Shown here: positions 8,996 through 18,979 of the stretch, piece by piece | How positions within the stretch are numbered: the first letter of the stretch is position 1 | Layout of the letters: every line of letters begins with the position of its first letter | NCBI GenBank assembly: GCA_964203055.1 | Contig: CAXNKS010000001.1 | Location: 310,001 to 374,000 of the forward strand | DNA: 64,000 nt | Reading direction: 5' to 3' | DNA from: Fontibacterium temperatum | GTDB lineage: Bacteria; Pseudomonadota; Alphaproteobacteria; Pelagibacterales; Pelagibacteraceae | Program-made: the position numbers and the translations under genes | The notes under the pieces: model-generated | Databases searched by the model: none | What the model saw: the letters and a program-made list of their open reading frames with translations, nothing else | What the model was told of the DNA's origin: nothing

Positions 8996-10380
8996 ATCTT
9001 ATATAATTTTTAATTTTATTTAAATTATTTGGTAATACGTTACAAAATTCTTTCTTTTTAAGATTTTTACTAATCATACTAGGAATATTCGGATTTCTTC
9101 TTAATATTTTATAAATAGTTTCTGCAAATTTTGCGGGATGCGCCGTTTCTAAACAAAATAAATTCTCTGATTTTTTGCTATGATTTAAATAATAGTCTTC
9201 CAAAGCTCTGAATCCAACAGATGAATGTGGATCTAATATTTTATTATTATATTTATAAACCATTTTAATAGTTTTTTTAGTATTATCTGCATTTATCGAC
9301 TTAGAATAAAAAATATTTTTAATTTTTCTTAAAGTATTTTTATCTATCTTGTAAAAACCTTTGCTACTAAGTTGCTTCATTAGCGCCGATATTTTTTTAG
9401 AATTATTATTATAATAAGAAGAAATTAATCTTTCAAAATTACTAGCTACTTGTATATCCATGCTTGGTGAAATACTAAATTTTACTTTTGAGGGCCTATA
9501 AATTCCATTTCTCAAAAACTTATATAAAAGATCATTTTCATTTGTTGCAATAATCAATTTAGATATAGGCAAACCCATTTTGGAAGCGATATAACCAGCA
9601 TAAATATCTCCAAAGTTTCCCGTTGGAACTGAAAAAACACTTTTTTTATTTTTTTCAGATAAACGAAAATGTGAATAAAAATAATAAACTACTTGAACAA
9701 CGATTCTTGCCCAATTTATTGAGTTAACTCCTGACATGTTAATAGATCTTCTAAAGTGATGATCGTTGAACATTGATTTTACTAATGTTTGACAATCGTC
9801 AAATGACCCCTTAACCGCAATATTAAAGACATTTTTTGAATTTACAGTAGTCATAAGCTTTCTCTGCGTTACAGAAACCTTTCCTTTTGGATGTAAAACA
9901 AAAATTCTCAAATTTTTTTTATTTTTTACGGCATCTATAGCTGCAGCCCCTGTATCTCCTGATGTTGCTGTGACTAGATTAATTCTATTTTTGCTTTTTG
10001 AAAGGATGGTTTCGTACATATTGCCTATTACTTGCATAGCAATATCTTTAAAAGCTAAAGTTGGCCCATGGTACAATTCTATCAAATTAAATTTTTTTAC
10101 TCTTTGAAAATTTTACTACATTATCACTATCAAATTCTTTATAAGAATTTTTTATAATTTTTTTTAACTCATTTTTTGAAAAAGCATTACCTGTATAAAT
10201 CTTAATAATTTCATAAGCTAAATCATTATAATTTAATTTTGATAATCTTTTTAATGTAAATTTGGATAAGCGCGGTATCTTTTTTGGAATATAAAGACCA
10301 CCATCATGAGCAAGCCCATTTAGAAAGGTATCAACAAAGTTATAAGTTTTTTTATTGTCTCTAGTGCTGATGTATTTCAT
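8979..10380 (-). CDS. thrC: Threonine synthase, frameshifted
   Basis: PLP enzyme converting O-phosphohomoserine to threonine. The N-terminal part (10380 to about 10099) starts MKYISTRDNK and holds FLNGLAHDGGLYIPKKIP, typical of ThrC. The rest carries the PLP-lysine site HGPTLAFKDIAMQ, the loop ATSGDTGAAA and FSVPTGNFGDIYAGY. The two frames join if one T is removed from the T7 run at 10092-10098, giving SKKFNLIELYHGP and 466 residues, a normal length. The start overlaps the surf1 stop by one base, putting thrC at the end of the cytochrome oxidase operon. Confidence 0.9.
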
Positions 10381-11030
10381 TAAAATTTCCTTCTATAATA
10401 TAAAAAAAAAATTATAGTAAATAATGCTAAGCCATACCATGTTATGGCATATTGCAAATGATTATTTGATAGGCCAACATGATAATCATTAGGAATGATA
10501 TCTTTTTTAGTTTTTGAAGTTTGAATAATTAATAATGGATAAATATTCTTATTTAGAGATTTCTTTAAATTATCAATCTCAACTGAATATAAAAAATCTT
10601 CCTTAATATTGTTTTTAGGAGTAAATAATTTTTTTTCTCTTATTTTCTTTGTATAACCCTCAATGATATCGTCGTTAAATAAACTATTTTTTATTGAATT
10701 AATCTTATCTTTTCTGATCCAGCCTTTATCTACTAAAACTAGTAATGAACTATTAACTTCATAAGGAATAATAACTTTGAAACCTATCTCTCCTTTATTA
10801 AGGTGATATAAAAATATTTTTGATTTTAAATTCTTTTTTTTTAATAAAACTTTTGTGTATTCTTTGTCTATATCTACATTAAAATCAATTGAATTTCTTT
10901 TCAGGTTATTTTCTAAATCAGAAATTAATTGGCTTTTTGAATGTAATCTAAAAACTTGCCACGTTCCTAAAGAGAGAACAATAAATATAAAAAATATAAA
11001 GAATATATCTAATGATTTAATTTTAAACAA
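10380..11030 (-). CDS. SURF1-family cytochrome oxidase assembly protein
   Basis: SURF1 proteins help insert heme a into subunit I of aa3-type oxidase. The 216-residue protein has an N-terminal membrane helix followed by GTWQVFRLHSK, and a C-terminal helix preceded by NNHLQYAITWYGLA, the two family hallmarks, with a periplasmic domain between them. It lies directly after coxC in the oxidase operon. Confidence 0.9.
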   Translation of the reverse strand: MFKIKSLDIFFIFFIFIVLSLGTWQVFRLHSKSQLISDLENNLKRNSIDFNVDIDKEYTKVLLKKKNLKSKIFLYHLNKGEIGFKVIIPYEVNSSLLVLVDKGWIRKDKINSIKNSLFNDDIIEGYTKKIREKKLFTPKNNIKEDFLYSVEIDNLKKSLNKNIYPLLIIQTSKTKKDIIPNDYHVGLSNNHLQYAITWYGLALFTIIFFLYYRRKF

Positions 11031-11039
11031 AACGGTTTA

Positions 11040-11834
11040 TTAACTTCCCCAAATATATATTGAAGCAAATAAAAAAAGCCAAACTACATCAACAAAATGC
11101 CAATACCATGCTGCGGCCTCAAATCCAAAATGGTGATCAGGCTTATAGTGGCCAGCTTTTGCTCTAAAGTAACAAACTGCTAAAAAGATTGTTCCGACAA
11201 GTACATGAAAGCCATGAAAACCTGTGGCCATATAAAAAGTTGCCCCATAAATACCTGTGCTAATCTTAAAATCAGCAACAATATATTCGTAAGCTTGAAA
11301 GCATGTGAAAATAACTCCAAGAATTACCGTTAATAACAATCCATTTAATAATCCTTTTCGATCGTTCTCTAAAAGGGAATGATGTGCCCAAGTCACAGTT
11401 GTGCCTGATAGAAGTAAAATTAAAGTATTTATCAAAGGTATATGCCAAGGATCTAAAGTCTGTATACCCTTTGGCGGCCAAACACCCCCTATAACTGCAT
11501 CTGGAAAAAGGCTTGCGTCAAAGTAAGCCCAAAACCAAGCAACAAAAAACATTACTTCTGATACTATAAAGAGTGTCATTCCATATCTAAGGCCAATTTG
11601 AACAACTGGTGTGTGATCACCTTTATGCTCTCCTTCAATAACAACGTCTCTAAACCACATAAACATAGAATAGAGTGTCAAAGCTATTCCAATTAATAAA
11701 AGCCAAAAAGATTTTGCATGCATATAATACACTGCTCCAAATGCTAAAATCATCGCAGAAAAGGAAATAGTGATCGGCCAAATACTTGGATCTACCAGGT
11801 GATAATCATGTCCTTTTTTATGACTGTCTGACAT
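11040..11834 (-). CDS. coxC: Cytochrome c oxidase subunit III
   Basis: Core subunit III of the aa3 oxidase, 264 residues with about seven membrane helices. Characteristic segments are FWAYFDASLFPD, TLILLLSGTTVTWAHHSLL, TGFHGFHVLVGTIFL and the C-terminal FGFEAAAWYWHFVDVVWLFLF. It follows ctaG directly and is followed 9 nt later by surf1. Confidence 0.96.
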   Translation of the reverse strand: MSDSHKKGHDYHLVDPSIWPITISFSAMILAFGAVYYMHAKSFWLLLIGIALTLYSMFMWFRDVVIEGEHKGDHTPVVQIGLRYGMTLFIVSEVMFFVAWFWAYFDASLFPDAVIGGVWPPKGIQTLDPWHIPLINTLILLLSGTTVTWAHHSLLENDRKGLLNGLLLTVILGVIFTCFQAYEYIVADFKISTGIYGATFYMATGFHGFHVLVGTIFLAVCYFRAKAGHYKPDHHFGFEAAAWYWHFVDVVWLFLFASIYIWGS

Positions 11835-12382
11835 TAATTTTTTTCCTTCTTAAAATTAGCTACATCAAAAAAAGTATAAGATAAAGTAATATCCTTAATT
11901 TCCTTTGTAGATAAATCCTCTACTATTTTTGGATCAATAAAGTATGCCATTTCAAACACCATTGTTTCCTTCGCTTTTAAAGTTTGTTGCTCAAAACAAA
12001 AACAGCTAATTTTATTAAAATACTTCCCAGCAGAATCAGGCGTAACATTAAATGTTGAAACTGCTGTTGATGTTTCGTTTCCTAAATTTTTTACTATAAA
12101 TTTAATATTTGAAACCTGACCTGGCTTAATATTTTCCTTTGCTTTTTCTGCCTTAAACTCCCAAAACAAACCTTTTGCGATATTGGTATCAAATCTGGTT
12201 GTAATATTATGATTTATAATAACATTTGGAACTTGTTTAGAAATTTTCGTTGTTCCTCCAAATCCAGTTACTTTACAAAATAATTCATAAAGTGGAACCG
12301 AGGCGTAAGACAATCCTAACATTACAAAAAATATAACTACTAAATAAATAGGGTTAATTTTATTTTTAGTTTGCAAGCTCAT
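11834..12382 (-). CDS. ctaG: Cytochrome c oxidase assembly protein CtaG (Cox11)
   Basis: Copper chaperone for the CuB centre of subunit I. One N-terminal membrane anchor is followed by LYELFCKVTGFGGTT and the copper-binding CFCFEQQ motif near residue 113 in the periplasmic domain. Length 182 is normal. The start overlaps the stop of the 35-codon coxF-like gene (ATGA) and the stop overlaps coxC by one base. Confidence 0.95.
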   Translation of the reverse strand: MSLQTKNKINPIYLVVIFFVMLGLSYASVPLYELFCKVTGFGGTTKISKQVPNVIINHNITTRFDTNIAKGLFWEFKAEKAKENIKPGQVSNIKFIVKNLGNETSTAVSTFNVTPDSAGKYFNKISCFCFEQQTLKAKETMVFEMAYFIDPKIVEDLSTKEIKDITLSYTFFDVANFKKEKN

Positions 12383-12486
12383 AAAGGTCTAACAAATATT
12401 CCATTTCCTATATTTAAAATTGTAAATACAAAAAATAATATTACTAATAATATTAATACAATTGCTGTGATATAATTTTTATTCAT
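12379..12486 (-). CDS. CoxF-like small membrane protein (35 aa)
   Basis: A 35-residue ORF between ctaB and ctaG: MNKNYIT, one hydrophobic helix of about 19 residues, then NGIFVRPL. It overlaps both neighbours by 4 nt (ATGA at each end), which strongly suggests it is translated. A short single-helix protein ending in RPL occupies the same place in other alphaproteobacterial oxidase operons (CoxF). Function is inferred: assembly or stability of the oxidase. Confidence 0.75.
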   Translation of the reverse strand: MNKNYITAIVLILLVILFFVFTILNIGNGIFVRPL

Positions 12487-13403
12487 TCAAAAAATTTAAT
12501 AAAACTTTCAATTAACAATAAAGTAAAAATTAAGAATAAATATAAAATTGAAAAAGCAAAGATTTTTTTGGAAATTTTTCCCATATCTTTTTTATTATTC
12601 GCTTTTAATAACTTAAATGTTAAAAAAATATAAAACGTTCCTAAAATAATGGTTGGCACTAAATAAACTAAACCTGCAAAATTAAAGTAAAAAGGAAGTA
12701 TGGTTATGGGAAATAATATAAGAGCATAAGCAAAAATATTTTTTTTAGTAAAATCTACGCCTGACACAACTGGAAGCATTGGAATTTTAGCTTTTTTATA
12801 ATCTTCTGATTTATATAAAGATAACGACCAAAAATGAGACGGAGTCCAAAAAAATATAATTAAAAATAAAATTATTGGTTCAATGGATAAGCTGTTATTG
12901 GCAATAGCCCAGCCTATAACTGGAGGAAATGCTCCTGCTGCTCCTCCTATTACAATATTTTGAACACTTCTTCTTTTTAGCCAAATTGTATAAATAAAAA
13001 TATAAAACCCGATAGTAGTGGCCAATATTGAGGCTGATAAAATATTCGAAACTAAATACAATCCTACAATAGAGATAAAGCTTAAAGAAATTCCAAAATA
13101 TAATGCCTGTGAGTTTGAAATTTTTCCAAGAGGGATTGGTCTTAAACATGTACGAGACATCACGGCATCAATTTCTGAGTCATACCACATATTAAGAGCT
13201 CCCGCCGCACCTGCGCCCAATGCTACAAAAAATAATGCTAAAGCTGATGTTAAAAAATCTATCTGCTTATTTGAAATAATTAAACCTACAAAGGCTGTAA
13301 AAACTACAAGAGACATAACTCTTGGTTTCATTAAATTGTAAAAATTTTTGACAACTAAAATATTTTTACTTTTTTGATAATGAGCAAATGTAGTTTTGTA
13401 CAC
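12483..13403 (-). CDS. ctaB: Protoheme IX farnesyltransferase (heme O synthase)
   Basis: Adds a farnesyl group to heme b to make heme o, the precursor of heme a. The 306-residue integral membrane protein has multiple helices; the prenyl-diphosphate site is NMWYDSEIDAVMSRTCLRPIP near residue 91, followed by FFWTPSHFWSLSLYKSEDYKKA near 205. Within the oxidase operon, 10 nt after coxA. Confidence 0.95.
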   Translation of the reverse strand: MYKTTFAHYQKSKNILVVKNFYNLMKPRVMSLVVFTAFVGLIISNKQIDFLTSALALFFVALGAGAAGALNMWYDSEIDAVMSRTCLRPIPLGKISNSQALYFGISLSFISIVGLYLVSNILSASILATTIGFYIFIYTIWLKRRSVQNIVIGGAAGAFPPVIGWAIANNSLSIEPIILFLIIFFWTPSHFWSLSLYKSEDYKKAKIPMLPVVSGVDFTKKNIFAYALILFPITILPFYFNFAGLVYLVPTIILGTFYIFLTFKLLKANNKKDMGKISKKIFAFSILYLFLIFTLLLIESFIKFFE

Positions 13404-13413
13404 TTTAATTTAA

Positions 13414-15012
13414 TTATTTAATTTTGGGCAGTTCATTAAACTGATGGAATGGTGGGGGCGAACTCAAAGTCCATTCTAACGTAGTTGCTCCTTCTCCCCA
13501 TTGATTGTCAGGAACTCTTTTCCCTCTAATAAATGCATGAGCAACTAATGCTAAAAACACTAAAACTCCAAATGCAGAAATATAAGAACCAATAGAGGAA
13601 ACATAATTCCATCCAGCATAAGCATCTGGATAATCAGCATATCTTCGTGGCATTCCTGCTAATCCTAAAAAATGCTGAGGAAAGAAAAGTAAATTAACTC
13701 CTATAAATGTTAACCAAAAATGTATTTTTCCTAAAACTTCTGAATATTCATAACCAGACATTTTTCCAAACCAATAATAAAATCCTGCAAATATCGAAAA
13801 TACCGCACCCAACGAAAGTACATAATGGAAGTGAGCCACAACATAATATGTGTCGTGAAGTGAAGTATCAACTCCAGCATTAGCAAGAACAACTCCGGTA
13901 ACGCCTCCAACTGTAAATAAAAATATAAAACCGACAGCCCAAAGCATTGGTGTTTTAAGAGTAATAGAACCTCCCCACATCGTAGCAATCCATGAAAATA
14001 CTTTAATTCCTGTAGGCACCGCAATAATCATAGTTGCAAAAACAAAGTATGCTTTTGTATCCACGCCTAGACCAACTGTGTACATATGGTGAGCCCAAAC
14101 AACAAAACCTACAACCCCAATAGATACCATTGCATAAGCCATTCCAAGATAACCAAAGATAGGTTTTTTTGAAAAAGTTGAAATAATGTGGCTAACCATT
14201 CCAAATCCTGGAAGGATCATAATATAAACTTCTGGGTGTCCAAAGAACCAAAATAAATGTTGAAATAAAACCGGATCCCCTCCTCCTTTAGGTTCAAAAA
14301 AAGCTGTTCCAAAATTTCTGTCCGTTAACAACATTGTGATTGCACCAGCAAGAACTGGCAAAGATAACAATAATAAAAATGCTGTTACTAAAATAGACCA
14401 TGCAAAAAGAGGCATTTTATGCATCGTCATTCCAGGAGCTCTCATATTGAAAATTGTAGTTATAAAATTAATAGCGCCAAGAATTGATGAAGCTCCGGCA
14501 AGGTGTAAACTTAATATTGCAAGATCCATTGCAGGTCCTGGCTGTCCAGCTTTTGAAGATAATGGAGGATATATTGTCCAGCCACCACCAACTCCTGATC
14601 CACCGGGAGGTCCTTCAACAAAAATAGAGACAATTAATAAAATAAATGCCGCAGGCAATAACCAAAATGAAACGTTATTCATTCTAGGAAATGCCATGTC
14701 GGGAGCGCCTATCATTAAAGGAACAAACCAATTTCCAAAACCACCTATCATTGCTGGCATCACCATAAAGAAAATCATTATCAAACCGTGACCTGTGACT
14801 AGAACATTATAAAGATGGTAATCACCTTTTAAAATTCCATCTCCGGGATGCATAAGTTCCATTCTCATCAGAACAGAAAAAGTTGTTCCAATAATGCCTG
14901 CTATAATTGCAAAAATTAAATATAAAGTTCCTATGTCTTTATGATTTGTTGAGAATAACCATCTTGTCCAAAAACTTGGATAATGTGAATGATCAGAACT
15001 TGTGTTGGCCAT
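13414..15012 (-). CDS. coxA: Cytochrome c oxidase subunit I (aa3 type)
   Basis: Catalytic subunit with heme a and the heme a3-CuB centre; reduces O2 to water and pumps protons. 532 residues, twelve expected membrane helices. Metal-ligand regions are visible: the first heme a His in VTGHGLIMIFFMVMPA, the CuB His-Tyr region in FWFFGHPEVYIMILPGFG, WAHHMYTVG, and the heme His pair in YYVVAHFHYVLS. The Glu of GHPEVY marks a type A1 proton-pumping oxidase. It directly abuts coxB, whose last codons contain an AAGGA that can serve as its SD. Confidence 0.98.
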   Translation of the reverse strand: MANTSSDHSHYPSFWTRWLFSTNHKDIGTLYLIFAIIAGIIGTTFSVLMRMELMHPGDGILKGDYHLYNVLVTGHGLIMIFFMVMPAMIGGFGNWFVPLMIGAPDMAFPRMNNVSFWLLPAAFILLIVSIFVEGPPGGSGVGGGWTIYPPLSSKAGQPGPAMDLAILSLHLAGASSILGAINFITTIFNMRAPGMTMHKMPLFAWSILVTAFLLLLSLPVLAGAITMLLTDRNFGTAFFEPKGGGDPVLFQHLFWFFGHPEVYIMILPGFGMVSHIISTFSKKPIFGYLGMAYAMVSIGVVGFVVWAHHMYTVGLGVDTKAYFVFATMIIAVPTGIKVFSWIATMWGGSITLKTPMLWAVGFIFLFTVGGVTGVVLANAGVDTSLHDTYYVVAHFHYVLSLGAVFSIFAGFYYWFGKMSGYEYSEVLGKIHFWLTFIGVNLLFFPQHFLGLAGMPRRYADYPDAYAGWNYVSSIGSYISAFGVLVFLALVAHAFIRGKRVPDNQWGEGATTLEWTLSSPPPFHQFNELPKIK

Positions 15013-15843
15013 TTATTTTTTTTCCTTTATTAAATTTTCTGCAATAACATTGTTCTCTGGGTATTTTGCAAACTTTGCTTTAGCTTCCTTGAGCCACTCA
15101 TTATATTGTTTTTCTGAAACTACTCTGACTGTGATTGGCATAAACGCATGTCGAGACCCACATAATTCAGAGCATTGTCCATAATATACGCCTTCTTTTT
15201 CAGCCTTAAACCAAGTTTCATTAATTCTTCCTGGAACAGCATCTCTTTTAACTCCAAAAGATGGGACTGCCCAAGCATGCAATACATCATTAGCTGTAAT
15301 TAAAACTTTAACAACTTTGTTAACTGGAACAACTACATGATTGTCAGTTTCTAAAAGTCTCGGTTGATTTGGTTTTAAATTTTTTGTCTCAATCATGTTC
15401 GCCTCAAATGCAATATTTTGATCTGGGTATTCATATCCCCAGTACCACTGATAACCTGTGGCTTTTATAGTAACATCGGCCTTTGGAATAACATCTTGTT
15501 TGTAAAGTAATCTAAATGATGGAACGGCTATCACTATTAAAATTAAACAAGGAATAACAGTCCATAAAATTTCTATAAAAGTATTATGTGAGGTTTTAGA
15601 AGGTATTGGATTTTTTGAGGCTCTAAATCTTATAACTGAATACAAAAGTAAAAAAAGTACAAAAACAGATATCGCGACTATAATTGGAATTAAAATACGG
15701 TCATGAAGATGAACAATGTCGTCCATAACAGAAGTTACTGATTGATTATAGCCCATTTGCCAATTGTTTGCGGCAAATGATGTGCTTGGAGAGACAAAAA
15801 ACACTAAAGATAAATAAAATTTATTAAGAAGTTTTTTTGTCAT
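15013..15843 (-). CDS. coxB: Cytochrome c oxidase subunit II
   Basis: Carries the CuA centre that takes electrons from cytochrome c. 276 residues: a cleavable signal peptide (about 1-24, SFAANN), two membrane helices (about 50-70 and 90-112), then a periplasmic cupredoxin domain. The aromatic stretch GYQWYWGYEYP and the CuA motif YYGQCSELCGSRHAFMPI are complete. It is the first gene of the coxB-coxA-ctaB-coxF-ctaG-coxC-surf1-thrC unit. Confidence 0.97.
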   Translation of the reverse strand: MTKKLLNKFYLSLVFFVSPSTSFAANNWQMGYNQSVTSVMDDIVHLHDRILIPIIVAISVFVLFLLLYSVIRFRASKNPIPSKTSHNTFIEILWTVIPCLILIVIAVPSFRLLYKQDVIPKADVTIKATGYQWYWGYEYPDQNIAFEANMIETKNLKPNQPRLLETDNHVVVPVNKVVKVLITANDVLHAWAVPSFGVKRDAVPGRINETWFKAEKEGVYYGQCSELCGSRHAFMPITVRVVSEKQYNEWLKEAKAKFAKYPENNVIAENLIKEKK

Positions 15844-15864
15844 TAATCAAAGATATACTCTGTA

Positions 15865-15886
15865 AATATAGTTATTTAACTATATT
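15865..15886. promoter_or_regulatory. Perfect inverted repeat in the coxB-tldD divergent promoter region
   Basis: Arms AATATAGTT and AACTATATT (9 bp each, exact) separated by ATTT, in the 88-bp gap between the divergent coxB and tldD starts and about 22 bp upstream of the coxB ATG. A protein-binding site or part of overlapping AT-rich promoters is inferred. No match to a named regulator is claimed. Confidence 0.45.
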
Positions 15887-15931
15887 ATTATCACAAATAT
15901 ATACAAAAAATTTGCGACAATTTATCTAAAA

Positions 15932-17359
15932 ATGAACCCAAATTTAAATGAGTTTTTTTCAGAAGAGAATTCAATTTCAAGAAAGACAGCAGAAACAATA
16001 GTCAATAATACTCTTTTTAAGTGTGATGACGGAGAGTTATTCCTAGAATCTACCGTTTCGGAGTCCTTAGTATTAGATGATGGAAAAATCAAAAATACGA
16101 GTTACGACTCTAGCAAAGGTTATGGTTTAAGATCGGTTAATAATGACATTACAACCTATTCTCATTCCAACGAATTAACTGAAGAATCTCTAAAAAATTC
16201 TGCAAAAATAATTCTAGATGCTAATAAAAATTATTCTGGAAAAACAAATTCAGGACCAAAAAAAACTAATAAATATCTATATACAGACGTTAATCCTATT
16301 GAAGCAAAAAATTTTTCAGAAAAAATTGATCTATTAAATAAAATTGATAAATATTTAAGATCTAAAAATCCATATGTTAAACAGGTTTCAAGCTCAATAT
16401 TTTCTGAATACCAACAAATAGAGATTATAAGACCTGACAATCAAAGTTATTCCGATAAAAGACCACTTGTTAGATTTAATGTTTCAATCATGGTTGAAAA
16501 GAACGGAAGAAAAGAAACTGGAAGCTATGGAACGGGAGGCAGAAAAATATTAGATGAATACATCACTGAATTAAATTGGAAAAAAGTTTGTGATATTGCC
16601 CTAAAACAAGCATTAATTAATCTTGAAAGTGTTGATGCTCCTGCTGGTGAAATGAAAGTAGTTCTAGGACCTGGTTGGCCTGGAATACTTCTTCATGAAG
16701 CAATTGGGCACGGACTTGAAGGTGACTTTAATAGAAAAAAAACTTCAGCATTCTCAAATTTGATGGGACAAAAAATAGCTGATGAACAAGTAACTGTTGT
16801 TGATGATGGGACAATTGAAAATAGAAGAGGATCAATCACTATTGATGACGAGGGAACCCCAACTAATAAAACTGTTCTAATCGAAAAAGGAATATTAAAA
16901 AATTATATACAAGATAGATTGAATGCAAGATTAATGAATGTGCAGCCAACAGGAAATGGTCGAAGAGAAAGTTTTGAACACATACCAATGCCTCGTATGA
17001 CAAATACTTATATGCTTTCTGGAAAATATCATCCTGATGAAATAATTAAGTCAGTTGATAAAGGAATTTATGCCGTTGCCTTTGGTGGCGGACAAGTAGA
17101 TATCACAAATGGTAAGTTTGTTTTCTCTTGTACTGAGGCTTATGAAATTAAGAATGGAAAAATTGGCAGACCATTAAAAGGGGCAACATTAATTGGCAAT
17201 GGTCCAGACGTTCTGACAAAAGTTAAAATGGTTGGTAATGATATGGAACTAGATGCTGGCGTTGGAACTTGTGGAAAAAATGGACAATGGGTACCAGTTG
17301 GCGTTGGTCAGCCAACAATTTTAATTGATGGTATTACTGTTGGCGGAACACAAAATTAA
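15932..17359 (+). CDS. tldD: Metalloprotease TldD
   Basis: TldD pairs with TldE/PmbA to form a heterodimeric metalloprotease acting on unfolded peptides, for example in peptide-modification pathways and antitoxin turnover. The 475-residue protein has the zinc motif HEAIGHGLEGD (HExxxH) near residue 254 and the GGQVDITNGKFVFSCTEAYEI segment typical of TldD. Its partner pmbA is 1.6 kb downstream on the same strand. Transcribed away from coxB; convergent with rsmE (4 nt overlap). Confidence 0.95.
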   Translation: MNPNLNEFFSEENSISRKTAETIVNNTLFKCDDGELFLESTVSESLVLDDGKIKNTSYDSSKGYGLRSVNNDITTYSHSNELTEESLKNSAKIILDANKNYSGKTNSGPKKTNKYLYTDVNPIEAKNFSEKIDLLNKIDKYLRSKNPYVKQVSSSIFSEYQQIEIIRPDNQSYSDKRPLVRFNVSIMVEKNGRKETGSYGTGGRKILDEYITELNWKKVCDIALKQALINLESVDAPAGEMKVVLGPGWPGILLHEAIGHGLEGDFNRKKTSAFSNLMGQKIADEQVTVVDDGTIENRRGSITIDDEGTPTNKTVLIEKGILKNYIQDRLNARLMNVQPTGNGRRESFEHIPMPRMTNTYMLSGKYHPDEIIKSVDKGIYAVAFGGGQVDITNGKFVFSCTEAYEIKNGKIGRPLKGATLIGNGPDVLTKVKMVGNDMELDAGVGTCGKNGQWVPVGVGQPTILIDGITVGGTQN

Positions 17360-18075
17360 TTAATCTGATAATTTAAAATAGTAAGGCCTACAACCGCTGC
17401 TGTTTCTGATCTTAAAATATTCTGTCCTAATGAAATAGGAATGCAATTACTCATGCTGTTTAATAAGTCTCTTTCTTTTAATGAAAAATCACCTTCTGGA
17501 CCAACTAGTAAATAAAATTCACGATTTTTATTATTTTTAAGAACTTCTTCAATTTTTTTATTAGAAGAGTTAATGTCTGCAAAAAAAACTATAGAATTTT
17601 TATCAAGAGATTTGAGTTTTTTCTCTAACTTTTCAACTGCATGAATAGCTGGCAAATATAACTGATTAGATTGTTCGCAAGATTCTTTTATGATTCTTTC
17701 TATTCTTTGAATATTTAAATTTTTAGCAACCGACTTTTCAGAAATAACGGGAGAAAAACTCTTAACACCTACTTCCGTACATTTTTGAATTAAATAATCT
17801 AGTTTTGAACTTTTAATTAAAGAAAATATCAAAGATATATTTCCTGGTTTGTTTATATTTTCAATTTTTGAGATTAATTTTACTTTTGTATTTTTTTTAT
17901 CAGAACTAATGATCTCTCCTTTAAACTCTCCATCCTTAGAGTTAAATAAAAAAACATTATCCCCTTCTCTTAAACGCATCACATTCGTCAAATAATGAGC
18001 GTCTTCTTTTTCTAAAATTAAATCCAAATCTAGGTTTAACTTTTTATCCAAATAAATTCTTACTTTTAAAGACAT
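17356..18075 (-). CDS. rsmE: 16S rRNA m3U1498 methyltransferase RsmE
   Basis: SPOUT-class methyltransferase of 239 residues. The N-terminal PUA-like region has YLTNVMRLREGDNVFLF. The knotted SAM-binding C-terminus has LLVGPEGDFSLKERDLL near residue 192 and SLGQNILRSETAAVVGL near 213. Both are family hallmarks. Divergent from ubiA with 37 nt between starts. Confidence 0.94.
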   Translation of the reverse strand: MSLKVRIYLDKKLNLDLDLILEKEDAHYLTNVMRLREGDNVFLFNSKDGEFKGEIISSDKKNTKVKLISKIENINKPGNISLIFSLIKSSKLDYLIQKCTEVGVKSFSPVISEKSVAKNLNIQRIERIIKESCEQSNQLYLPAIHAVEKLEKKLKSLDKNSIVFFADINSSNKKIEEVLKNNKNREFYLLVGPEGDFSLKERDLLNSMSNCIPISLGQNILRSETAAVVGLTILNYQIN

Positions 18076-18112
18076 AACTGTTATTGTAACTAAATTACCT
18101 AATTTTTACAAA

Positions 18113-18979
18113 ATGTACCAATTTGCTAACCTATTAAGATTAAATAAACCAATAGGAATCTTTTTACTATTCTGGCCATGTGCTTGGAGTTTAGCAATGA
18201 CTCAATGGTATGTTGTTAATAATTATCTATTTATTAAATACTTAATTCTATTTTTTGTTGGTTCAGTGATCATGAGAAGTGCTGGCTGCGTCTATAATGA
18301 CATTGTAGACAAAAAAATAGATATCAAGGTTCAAAGAACAAAAAAACGCTTAATAGCTTCGGGAAAAATAACAACTAAAACTGCCTGGCTTATTATTTTA
18401 TTGCTACTAATTCCTGCCTTCATAATATTATTTCAGTTTAATAATTTTTCTAAAATATTAGGCCTTTCATCTGGATTGTTAATTATTACCTATCCTTTTA
18501 TGAAAAGGATAACATTTTGGCCTCAGTTATTTCTTGGGTTTACATTTAATTGGGGTGTATTACTTGGTTGGTCAGTATTCTTTGAAAATTTAACAATAGA
18601 AATTATTATTTTGTATATGGCAGGAATTTTTTGGACTTTAGGATATGACACAATTTATGCCTTACAGGACAGACGTGATGATTTAAAAATAAAAGTTAAA
18701 TCTACAGCGCTTAAATTTGAATATGACATAAAAAATTTTTTATTTTTTTGTTATATTTCAACAATAACTTTGTTAATTGGCCTTGGATTTTTAACAAATA
18801 GATCTCTTACATATTTCGTCTTATTAGCAATTGCAGCATTACATTTAGCCTATCAAGTTATAATAATTCAAAAAATAAAATCTAATAATAGAGAGAAAAT
18901 TCAAATGGTTTTTAATAGCAACAATTCTTTTGGAATCTTAATATTTTTAATATTTTTTTTAGAGATCTATAATGCTTAA
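18113..18979 (+). CDS. ubiA: 4-hydroxybenzoate polyprenyltransferase UbiA
   Basis: Attaches the polyprenyl tail to 4-hydroxybenzoate in ubiquinone synthesis at the inner membrane. 288 residues with eight to nine helices. The two Asp-rich prenyl-diphosphate motifs are NDIVDKKIDIKVQRTKKRLIASG-like near residue 62 and YDTIYALQDRRDDLKI near 182. The start MYQFANLLRLNKPIGIFLLFWPC is typical. Overlaps pmbA by 8 nt. Confidence 0.94.
   Translation: MYQFANLLRLNKPIGIFLLFWPCAWSLAMTQWYVVNNYLFIKYLILFFVGSVIMRSAGCVYNDIVDKKIDIKVQRTKKRLIASGKITTKTAWLIILLLLIPAFIILFQFNNFSKILGLSSGLLIITYPFMKRITFWPQLFLGFTFNWGVLLGWSVFFENLTIEIIILYMAGIFWTLGYDTIYALQDRRDDLKIKVKSTALKFEYDIKNFLFFCYISTITLLIGLGFLTNRSLTYFVLLAIAALHLAYQVIIIQKIKSNNREKIQMVFNSNNSFGILIFLIFFLEIYNA

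Noticed and set aside
13018..14791. Open frames opposite ctaB and coxA
   Set aside because: Antisense shadows of strongly conserved membrane proteins; no independent family motifs or start signals.
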